Source: Bacteroidales bacterium
GTDB lineage: Bacteria > Bacteroidota > Bacteroidia > Bacteroidales > Muribaculaceae
Reading direction: 5' to 3'
DNA: 44,772 nucleotides
Assembly: GCA_900769345.1 (NCBI GenBank)
Contig: CAAGGJ010000028.1
Span: 1 to 44,772 of the forward strand
Under the pieces are notes generated by a model, which saw only the letters and a program-made list of their open reading frames with translations, was not told the origin of the DNA and did no database searches. A program made the position numbers and the translations under genes. Position 1 is the stretch's first letter; every line of letters begins with the position of its first letter. This document shows, one piece after another, positions 26,453 through 32,723 of the stretch.

Positions 26453-27229
26453 ATGGATACTTCACTCGAACAACTGCTCAAGCAGGTATTAGAATTAGAA
26501 GGACTTATCCTCGTGGCTCAACGACGTGGCGACGAGAATCTGACGGCTGTGTACCAACTCATAGGCGAAAAAGCAGCTCAAATAGGTGCATTTACCGCTA
26601 CCGAGAAGCCTGCCGACGAGCTGACTCAGCAAAATCCCATCGACACTCTGCCCGACGACGAACCCGATGACGACATAAGCCTCGAATTTGTAGACGAAGA
26701 TGCTGCCGAAGTAGTTGACGAAGAGCCACAACCCGAACCTGAAGTGACAATAGTGGTGACCGAAGAACCCGAACCTGCAATAGAGCCGGAACCCACAGTA
26801 GAGCCGCAAGAAGAGGCAGAGCCCGAGCCGGAAAGCATCGAAGAGGAAATCATAGCACAAGAGGCAGCCGCCGAAGATCAGGAACCGGAGATTGCATCCG
26901 ATGCCGAACCTATCACTGCCGACGACTTCAAAACCGATGAAGAAGACGAAGAACCCGTGCGCCTCGACGAAGCATTGCATCGCAATATGGTGAAGGATTT
27001 GCACCACGCTTTCTCGCTCAACGACCGCTTCCGCTATCGCCGCGAACTTTTCGGCAACAGCGACCAAGTGATGGAAGAAACCCTCAACCACATAGAAAGT
27101 ATGGCTACCTTCGATGAAGCCGAGAACTACTTCTACAACGACCTCGAATGGGAATACGACTCGCCTGAAGTAGCTGACTTTATGGTAATTATCAAGAATT
27201 ACTTCTGGAACAAACGTCCACAACTATAA
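26453..27229 (+). CDS. Acidic proline/glutamate-rich protein of unknown function
   Basis: A 258-residue protein without signal peptide or membrane span. Residues 1-45 are a helical, leucine-rich segment; about 55-170 form a very acidic disordered linker with repeated PEPE and EPEP units; about 170-258 form a compact helical domain (LDEALHRNMVKDLHHAFSLNDRFRYRRELFG) ending WNKRPQL. The C-terminal domain looks like one conserved in Bacteroidales proteins of this layout, but I do not recognise a function. It lies 6 bp upstream of rsmI and is probably co-transcribed with it. The linker resembles those joining interaction domains; a cytoplasmic scaffold role is possible but only a guess. Confidence 0.75.
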   Translation: MDTSLEQLLKQVLELEGLILVAQRRGDENLTAVYQLIGEKAAQIGAFTATEKPADELTQQNPIDTLPDDEPDDDISLEFVDEDAAEVVDEEPQPEPEVTIVVTEEPEPAIEPEPTVEPQEEAEPEPESIEEEIIAQEAAAEDQEPEIASDAEPITADDFKTDEEDEEPVRLDEALHRNMVKDLHHAFSLNDRFRYRRELFGNSDQVMEETLNHIESMATFDEAENYFYNDLEWEYDSPEVADFMVIIKNYFWNKRPQL

Positions 27230-27235
27230 TCCACT

Positions 27236-27979
27236 ATGGCGGGCAAACTCTACATCGTACCCACGCCCGTGGGTAATCTCGAAGATATGAGCGTGAGAGC
27301 CGTGAATGTGCTCAAGAGCGTGGATGCGGTGCTCGCTGAGGACACCCGCACCAGCGGTGTGCTGATGAAGCACTTCGGCATTGCCACGCCCATGCACAGC
27401 CACCACAAATTCAACGAACACGACGCTCTGCCTTCGGTGATGGCGCAACTCGAGGGCGGCAAAACCCTGGCTCTTATCTCCGATGCCGGAACTCCGGCTA
27501 TCTCCGACCCGGGCTTCCTGCTCGTGCGCGAATGTCGCCGCCAAGGCATAGAGGTGGAGACTCTGCCCGGACCCACGGCTTTTGTGCCGGCTCTTGTGAA
27601 TTCGGGACTACCTTGCGAACGATTCTGCTTCGAAGGATTCTTGCCACAGAAAAAGGGTCGTGCCACCAAACTCGCAGCACTCTGCGACGAACAACGCACC
27701 ATGATTTTCTACGAATCGCCCATGCGCCTGCTCAAGACATTGCAACAGTTTGCCGAGACTTTCGGCGCCGACCGCGAAGCATCAGTGAGCCGAGAAATCT
27801 CTAAAGTGCACAACACCACCCACAACGGCACACTGCATGAGTTGGTCGACTATTTCACCCTCAATCAGCCTCGTGGCGAGATAGTGATAGTGGTGGCAGG
27901 CAAAGAGCCCGAAGCCATCGTGAAAGTCGACAAATACGCAAAATTTAAGAACAAATACAAAATAGACGACAGCGAATAA
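27236..27979 (+). CDS. rsmI: 16S rRNA (cytidine1402-2'-O)-methyltransferase
   Basis: A 247-residue SAM-dependent enzyme that methylates the ribose of C1402 in the ribosomal P site. Family motifs are VPTPVGNLEDMSVRAV at the N-terminus, AEDTRTSGVLMKHF, SDAGTPAISDPG, LPGPTAFVPALVNSGLP and FEGFLPQKKGR. The length is normal. It follows the acidic protein gene by 6 bp and precedes the coiled-coil lipoprotein gene by 40 bp, so a three-gene unit is likely. Confidence 0.96.
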   Translation: MAGKLYIVPTPVGNLEDMSVRAVNVLKSVDAVLAEDTRTSGVLMKHFGIATPMHSHHKFNEHDALPSVMAQLEGGKTLALISDAGTPAISDPGFLLVRECRRQGIEVETLPGPTAFVPALVNSGLPCERFCFEGFLPQKKGRATKLAALCDEQRTMIFYESPMRLLKTLQQFAETFGADREASVSREISKVHNTTHNGTLHELVDYFTLNQPRGEIVIVVAGKEPEAIVKVDKYAKFKNKYKIDDSE

Positions 27980-28019
27980 TTTTACATCTTTAGTTAGTTT
28001 CACTATCCATTATTTTATC

Positions 28020-28886
28020 ATGAGAAAGTCAGCATTTACACTAATATGTGTCCTGGTGGTCACCATGTGTGCCTGCTCGGGAAATAATAAGACCGACGAA
28101 GCGCAGCAATATGTCAACACCGAACGCGATGACTCGCTTCGCACAGCGCTCGCCGAGAAGGACAGTTTGCTATCGCTTTTCGCCACCATCAGCGAAGGCA
28201 TTTATCAAATCAAGGAGATGGAAAATCTGCTCAGCGTGTCGAACCTCTCTAATGAGTCGCCAAGCCGCAAGCAGGAGATTATCAACGATATCAAGCTCAT
28301 CAAACTCGACATAGAGTCGCGCCGCCGCAGCCTCGAAAACCTCGAAGCTCGTTTGAGCAAATCGAACAACTACAACGAGGAGATGAAAAAGACCATCGAA
28401 GCCCTCCGCTCGCAAATAGCTTTGCAAGAAGAAACTATCGCCAATCTGCAAGCCGAACTCGCCGCAGCTAATATCAAAATCAGCGACCTCAATAAGGACG
28501 TGGATTCGCTAATCACTCGCAATGCCGAAACCACTATCGAGAAAAAAGCCGCTCAAGAAGAATCGATTCGCCTCAACAATGCGCTCAACACTTGCTACTA
28601 TGTGGTGGGCTCGAAAAACGAGCTCAAAGAGCACAAAATCATAGAAAGCGGTTTCCTTCGCAAAACCAAAGTGATGGAATCGGACTACGAACTCTCCTAC
28701 TTCACCCGCGCCGACAAGCGCACTCTCAACGAGATTCCGCTACACAGCAAAAAGGCTAAAGTGCTCAGCAAGCACGCTGCCGAAAGCTATCAAATAGTAA
28801 CCAACGGCGACTCAAAAACTCTCGTTATCACCGATAAAAACAAGTTCTGGGAACTCAGCAACTACCTTATCATTCAAATTAATTGA
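28020..28886 (+). CDS. Coiled-coil lipoprotein of unknown function
   Basis: A 288-residue protein with a lipoprotein signal peptide; either Cys17 or Cys19 in TMCACSG can be the lipidated residue. Residues about 35-190 are heptad-rich, charged and predicted to be a long coiled coil (ENLEARLSKSNNYNEEMKK, LQAELAAANIKISDLNKD). The C-terminal 90 residues (YYVVGSKNELKEHKIIES onward) form a globular beta-rich domain that is often found after coiled coils in Bacteroidales lipoproteins. A periplasmic spacer or envelope scaffold is plausible. Its last 11 codons and stop are repeated exactly 1,014 bp downstream, flanking a toxin-antitoxin pair. Confidence 0.85.
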   Translation: MRKSAFTLICVLVVTMCACSGNNKTDEAQQYVNTERDDSLRTALAEKDSLLSLFATISEGIYQIKEMENLLSVSNLSNESPSRKQEIINDIKLIKLDIESRRRSLENLEARLSKSNNYNEEMKKTIEALRSQIALQEETIANLQAELAAANIKISDLNKDVDSLITRNAETTIEKKAAQEESIRLNNALNTCYYVVGSKNELKEHKIIESGFLRKTKVMESDYELSYFTRADKRTLNEIPLHSKKAKVLSKHAAESYQIVTNGDSKTLVITDKNKFWELSNYLIIQIN

Positions 28887-28887
28887 T
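28851..28887 (+). repeat. Left copy of exact 37-bp direct repeat (end of the lipoprotein gene)
   Basis: Covers the final 11 codons, the TGA stop and one more base of the lipoprotein gene. Identical to 29865-29901. Flanking bases differ on both sides. Confidence 0.9.
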
Positions 28888-29162
28888 AAAAGTTCCTCAA
28901 GAATAAATCGGAATAGCATGTGCTTATTGCATATAGAACATTCAGAAAAAAAACGTTGACACGAAACAAAAATATTGTTGCCCCCCAAAAACGGTAGACA
29001 TTGTCCATTGCTTTATGATAAGCAAATTATTTTGGATATAGTCCTTGATAGGAGCTGCAACTTCATACTAATGATTCTGAGAGTATACCTTTTATTTTCA
29101 ATTTTAACAAAAGAATATTATTATTTTAACAGAAAAAGTTTCGTTAAATGGAAACTAACTCT

Positions 29163-29170
29163 TATTTTTG
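29163..29170 (+). promoter_or_regulatory. Promoter -7 element of the toxin-antitoxin pair
   Basis: TATTTTTG matches TAnnTTTG only 14 bp before the toxin ATG, giving an almost leaderless transcript. A GCTT-TATGAT-AAGC imperfect palindrome near 29010-29023 is a possible operator, but it is distant. Confidence 0.5.
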
Positions 29171-29184
29171 CAACATAAGAAAAA

Positions 29185-29523
29185 ATGGATGATTACAAAA
29201 TAAAGGTTGTGTTATTAGACGAGGCTGCAGCATTCGTTCGCTCTTTACCCATCAAGGTTCAAGAGAAGATAGTTTATAACTATAAGAAAATAGAGCAAGG
29301 ACTGATGAGCAAGGAACTTTTCAAGAAGTTAGATGATTCTGAGATATGGGAGTTTCGAACGCTATACAATAGCAATTGCTATAGATTATTTTCCTTCTGG
29401 GATACTGAGACAGACACCTTTATTATTGCTACCCATGGCATTATAAAGAAAAGCAAGAAGACTCCCACAAAGGAGATTGAGAAAGCAGAGAAAATTAGAC
29501 AAGATTATTTCAAAAACAAGTAA
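29185..29523 (+). CDS. HigB/RelE-like type II toxin
   Basis: A 112-residue protein of the phage Gp49/HigB-type branch of the RelE superfamily. The core pattern is visible: an N-terminal strand, two helices with AAAFVRSLPIKVQEKIVYNY, then KLDDSEIWEFRTLYNSNCYRLFSFWD and a strand leading to HGIIKKSKKTPTKEIEKAE, the lysine-rich tail typical for this group. Such toxins are ribosome-dependent mRNA endonucleases. The toxin gene precedes the antitoxin gene by 2 bp, the usual higBA order. The AT-rich upstream DNA supports recent acquisition. Confidence 0.9.
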   Translation: MDDYKIKVVLLDEAAAFVRSLPIKVQEKIVYNYKKIEQGLMSKELFKKLDDSEIWEFRTLYNSNCYRLFSFWDTETDTFIIATHGIIKKSKKTPTKEIEKAEKIRQDYFKNK

Positions 29524-29525
29524 TT

Positions 29526-29858
29526 ATGGCAAAAATGAATATGACATCACTCGATGTATTGACCGATGAAGTATTCGGTGAAGTTGGCACCCCCAAACGT
29601 GATGCTATGGAGAAACAACTTCAAGAGGAAGTGAACGCCTATTTAGTGGGCGAGACTATCCGCAAAATGCGTCAGGCTCAAAATCTCACACAAGAAGAAT
29701 TGGGAGAACGGGTAGGCGTACAGAAAGCACAAATATCTCGTTTGGAAAAAGGAAAAACTATCATAACTTTGCCTACTATGAGCCGAATATTTCAAGCTCT
29801 CGGAGTTGCCACGGCTACACTTGACTTAGGCATTGGTGGCAAAGTAGCGCTATGGTGA
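29526..29858 (+). CDS. HigA-like antitoxin, XRE-type helix-turn-helix
   Basis: A 110-residue protein. Residues about 45-100 are a Cro/C1-type helix-turn-helix (IRKMRQAQNLTQEELGERVG, VQKAQISRLEKGK, TLPTMSRIFQALGV). The first 40 residues are probably the toxin-neutralising segment. It should bind the toxin and repress the shared promoter. It begins 2 bp after the toxin stop codon. Confidence 0.92.
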   Translation: MAKMNMTSLDVLTDEVFGEVGTPKRDAMEKQLQEEVNAYLVGETIRKMRQAQNLTQEELGERVGVQKAQISRLEKGKTIITLPTMSRIFQALGVATATLDLGIGGKVALW

Positions 29859-29864
29859 GCAATA

Positions 29865-29901
29865 GAACTCAGCAACTACCTTATCATTCAAATTAATTGA
29901 T
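29865..29901 (+). repeat. Right copy of exact 37-bp direct repeat
   Basis: Identical to 28851-28887 and placed 6 bp after the antitoxin stop codon. Here it is not part of an open gene and looks like a remnant of the lipoprotein gene's 3' end. Confidence 0.9.
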
Positions 29902-29937
29902 GATGGCCCCCCTACACCGGGAGACTAACAATATCGG

Positions 29938-30007
29938 GCACGGATTTGCATCGCATGGCCTCACAGCAGGCACTCGAGGTGTAAATCCGTGCTCGCTCTT
30001 TTTACCC
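29938..30007 (+). terminator. Terminator, probably original to the lipoprotein gene
   Basis: GCACGGATTT at 29938-29947 pairs perfectly with AAATCCGTGC at 29983-29992, followed by CTCTTTTT. The 35-nt loop can form further pairs. The position directly after the right repeat suggests that the lipoprotein gene once ended here. Confidence 0.65.
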
Positions 30008-30118
30008 TAACGAAAAATATTTTACCGATTTTTTCAAAAAAATGCATCTGCGAGCGTCACACTTTTGCCGCCGTGTCGTTTATACTATCAGAAACATCAA
30101 AAAAAGCAACCACAGACT

Positions 30119-30631
30119 ATGGACGAAAAGCAAATGACATCGATATTCGAGCAGCTGCAACGACGCTTGAGCCGCTATGCCCGTGGTCTGTTCTATCACG
30201 ATGAGGATGCCGAAGATGCCCTTCAAGATGCCTTCTGTTCGCTCTGGACACATCGCAACGACATCCGCGATTCCCACCACGCGCAAGCCGTGGCTTTCAC
30301 CCAAGTGAAACACGCCTCCATCGACTTGCATCGCCGCAACGAGCGGCACTCTGTGGTTCCTCTCGACTTGCGTGGCGCCGATGGCGCATATACTCACGTA
30401 GCCGAAGAGGCTGAAAACAGCGATACTTTCAGCCACATAGAGCAAATAGTGATGCACGACCTCTCGGAACGCGAACGCACCGTGTTCGCCATGAAAGAAT
30501 ATCGCGACATGCCCACCGATGAAATAGCATCTCGACTCGGCATCTCGCCCGATGCCGTGCGCAAAGCGCTTTCTCGCGCCCGCACCTCTATTCGCAACCA
30601 TTTCGAAAAACAATATAGCAGTGAATTATGA
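30119..30631 (+). CDS. ECF-type RNA polymerase sigma-70 factor
   Basis: A 170-residue sigma factor, starting at the ATG at 30119 because upstream residues do not fit the family. Region 2 is seen in YHDEDAEDALQDAFCSLWTHRND (about residues 22-44), with regions 2.3-2.4 in QVKHASIDLHRRNER. Region 4 contains LSERERTVFAMKEYRDMPTD and the helix-turn-helix IASRLGISPDAVRKALSRAR. Its stop overlaps the start of the next gene (ATGA), which encodes a single-span membrane protein that probably acts as anti-sigma factor. Four genes follow one another with minimal gaps. Confidence 0.93.
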   Translation: MDEKQMTSIFEQLQRRLSRYARGLFYHDEDAEDALQDAFCSLWTHRNDIRDSHHAQAVAFTQVKHASIDLHRRNERHSVVPLDLRGADGAYTHVAEEAENSDTFSHIEQIVMHDLSERERTVFAMKEYRDMPTDEIASRLGISPDAVRKALSRARTSIRNHFEKQYSSEL

Positions 30632-31095
30632 GCAAACAACATTCTACACCAAAATACGACATCGAACATTGGCTGACAGCCGCCGAACGCTATTTCGACG
30701 CATCGCTTTCGCCACAAGAGGAACAGGAATTGAAGCAATTCGTTGCCTCCACCTCCGACGAACGCTTCCTGTCGCTTAAGGCCGTGATGGGATTTGCCGC
30801 CACGGGGCGAAAAGTGCATGCCGCACCTCGCCGCCGCCATGTGCGCAGCAAGATAGCCGGTATTACTGCCGCAGCATGCCTGGCATTGGCGATTTATGCA
30901 GTAGGGATAACTTTCTATCGTCAAGCCAATTACCACATTTCCTATGTAGGCGGAGTGCAGAGCACCGACAACGAGCAAGCCATAATGCTCATGCACTCAG
31001 CTATGAAAACCGTCGACATCAATAGCGCCGGCGTTGCCGTAGAAGAGCAACTGCACGACATATTCAATACACTCAACCAATCACAAGCATTATGA
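30628..31095 (+). CDS. Single-span membrane protein, putative anti-sigma factor
   Basis: A 155-residue protein with a cytoplasmic N-terminal part (about 1-68; AAERYFDASLSPQEEQELKQF resembles the opening of Bacteroidales sigma-factor-linked proteins), one membrane span (about 74-95, IAGITAAACLALAIYAVGIT) and an extracytoplasmic tail. No zinc-finger HxxxCxxC motif is present, so if it is an anti-sigma factor it is not of the zinc-binding type. It overlaps the sigma gene by 4 bp and the next gene by 4 bp, implying translational coupling. Confidence 0.75.
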   Translation: MSKQHSTPKYDIEHWLTAAERYFDASLSPQEEQELKQFVASTSDERFLSLKAVMGFAATGRKVHAAPRRRHVRSKIAGITAAACLALAIYAVGITFYRQANYHISYVGGVQSTDNEQAIMLMHSAMKTVDINSAGVAVEEQLHDIFNTLNQSQAL

Positions 31096-31532
31096 AACGA
31101 TTAATCCTATTGATAGCCATCATCACCATCGCTGCCACATCGGCTTGGGCGGTGGAACTTAACATCGACGATTTCTTCGTCTACAACATCATGACGCATC
31201 GCGACGTGACTGCCGTGCAAGTCAAAGGCAAGGAACTTAAGCAATACAAGCTCTCATCGTTTCGAAGCATTACGGTCAACAACAATGCAAAACTGGCTAA
31301 AACGGCTCTGCGGTACATCGTCAAGGACTCCAAATTAGCTTCGCAGAAGGAGGAAGGCACCAAAGGAGGGCGGTTGCTCTACGGATTTTACGTCTTCAAA
31401 AGCGGCAACGACAAAAATCGCTATCTGTTCTTCCGCATCAACAATCCCGATGCCGATGCGGTGACCAACATCACCGTGGTAGATATGGAAGGCAAAGCCA
31501 CATTCGACGAACTCAAGCAAATGTTTAAATAA
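31092..31532 (+). CDS. Small exported protein of the sigma-factor operon
   Basis: A 146-residue protein with signal peptide (about 1-20, ending TSAWAV), then a compact mixed alpha/beta domain. It overlaps the preceding gene by 4 bp. Part of it (SFRSITVNNNAKLAKTALRYIVKD) is conserved-looking, but I do not recognise a named family with certainty. A periplasmic sensor or partner of the membrane protein is plausible from position. Confidence 0.7.
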   Translation: MKRLILLIAIITIAATSAWAVELNIDDFFVYNIMTHRDVTAVQVKGKELKQYKLSSFRSITVNNNAKLAKTALRYIVKDSKLASQKEEGTKGGRLLYGFYVFKSGNDKNRYLFFRINNPDADAVTNITVVDMEGKATFDELKQMFK

Positions 31533-31574
31533 CTCCGATAATAATTAATAAAAAAAACATACTTCATACTTACT

Positions 31575-32474
31575 ATGAACACTCGTATTACACTCTTGAT
31601 TGCCACCCTAAGCGTGGTAGCAGGCATGCAAGCCAACGAAAAGGCTTACACCGACAGCATCAACATCGCTAACCCCAACAGCGTGAAAGTGATAGAAAAA
31701 GATGGCAAAGTAACTATCGAAATCAATGGTCAAAAAGACAATTCCGACTACATCTATTCGCGCACTATAGAGCCTTCAGGCGAATCGGTGGTACGCGAAG
31801 AAAATCGCCGCATAGGATTTCGCATTCCCTTCGTCGACCGCGATTTCCGTTCCGACAATGTGGTGAAGCGACGCCAAAATTTCTTCGATGCAAGCTTCTG
31901 CTTAGGCGGATTTGGCTTCGTGATGCCTCTCAATGCCCCCGATGCGCTCAACTTCAAGACCTGGCGCACTATGGAATGGAACCTCGACCACCTCATCAAT
32001 GTGGAATACTATCCGCGCGACCGCCGTTACACACATTTCCGACTGGGTTTCGGTATGCAATGGCGCACTTTCGGCATCGGCAATATGCGCTGGATGCGCG
32101 CCGACGACCTCACTCTCACTGCCGTGCCCTGGGACAGCGAATTGCACGACCGTCACTCGCAAATCAACACCTACAGCCTCACCATTCCGTTTGCCATAGT
32201 GCAACCGCTGGGAAGCGATTTCAAGCTCACGGCAGGCGCCAAGGCGTGCTTTAACATTCATGCCAAGGTAAATAACCGCTTCAGTATCGACGATGTGGAT
32301 TACACCGAGAGCTTCGGCAATCTGCACCAACGCGTGGTAACTCCCGAAATTTTCGGAGCCCTCACTTGGGAAGGAATGGGCATTTATATCAATTATGCCC
32401 CCTGCGGACTGCTAAAATCGGGCAAAGGCCCCGACTTGAAGTCGATTACCATAGGCCTGGCTATCGCCTACTAA
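31575..32474 (+). CDS. Probable outer-membrane beta-barrel protein of the sigma-factor operon
   Basis: A 299-residue exported protein with signal peptide (about 1-20). After a charged linker (about 30-90), alternating strands such as HFRLGFGMQWRTFGIGN, SLTIPFAIVQPLGSDFKLTAGAK and GIYINYAPCGLL and the aromatic C-terminal end GLAIAY are typical of small outer-membrane barrels. It lies 42 bp after the previous gene and ends the unit before a terminator. Together the four genes look like a sigma-controlled envelope module. Confidence 0.75.
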   Translation: MNTRITLLIATLSVVAGMQANEKAYTDSINIANPNSVKVIEKDGKVTIEINGQKDNSDYIYSRTIEPSGESVVREENRRIGFRIPFVDRDFRSDNVVKRRQNFFDASFCLGGFGFVMPLNAPDALNFKTWRTMEWNLDHLINVEYYPRDRRYTHFRLGFGMQWRTFGIGNMRWMRADDLTLTAVPWDSELHDRHSQINTYSLTIPFAIVQPLGSDFKLTAGAKACFNIHAKVNNRFSIDDVDYTESFGNLHQRVVTPEIFGALTWEGMGIYINYAPCGLLKSGKGPDLKSITIGLAIAY

Positions 32475-32522
32475 GCAGTGCGAAAAGAAAACGAACATAC
32501 CGATAAATTTTTACGACAATAA

Positions 32523-32570
32523 CCGGCACGGACTCGGCGCGACATCGCCTTCCGAGCCGGCTTTTCTTTT
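32523..32570 (+). terminator. Terminator of the sigma-factor operon
   Basis: The GC-rich arms around 32523-32537 (CCGGC, CTCGG) and 32552-32560 (CCGAGCCGG) pair, and are followed by CTTTTCTTTT. Confidence 0.65.
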
Positions 32571-32644
32571 CGCTCAAGCCAAAAATCGGCATTTATTCAT
32601 AGTTTTTCGTTATAAAATGCAATAATCCGACGTCTCGCTTGGCG

Positions 32645-32652
32645 TAAATTTG
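32645..32652 (+). promoter_or_regulatory. Promoter -7 element of the large secreted protein gene
   Basis: TAAATTTG matches TAnnTTTG, 71 bp before the start codon; the -33 element is not clear. Confidence 0.5.
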
Positions 32653-32723
32653 TAATTGCCGAAATAGGTGCGTTTTTGCACTCGGATAACCAATAAACTA
32701 ACCGAAATAATTATAATAGTTTT

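Larger units (their letters stand above)
28888..29901 (+). mobile_element. Putative 1,014-bp inserted toxin-antitoxin unit bounded by 37-bp direct repeats
   Basis: The segment from the end of the left repeat to the end of the right repeat holds only a HigB/HigA-like pair and about 300 bp of AT-rich leader. The leader is clearly more AT-rich than the genes on either side. The left repeat keeps the host lipoprotein gene complete, as in many integrations into gene 3' ends, and the right copy adjoins the terminator that probably served the lipoprotein gene before insertion. No integrase, transposase or terminal inverted repeat is present, so it may have been moved in trans or by homologous exchange. 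The insertion reading is inference; the repeat itself is directly visible. Confidence 0.6.

Noticed and set aside
28975..29178. A 67-codon frame upstream of the toxin gene
   Set aside because: AT-rich leader without motif; it overlaps the toxin promoter element at 29163-29170.
29938..30007. A riboswitch or small RNA before the sigma factor gene
   Set aside because: A perfect 10-bp closing stem followed by a T run directly after a gene end is better explained as a terminator.
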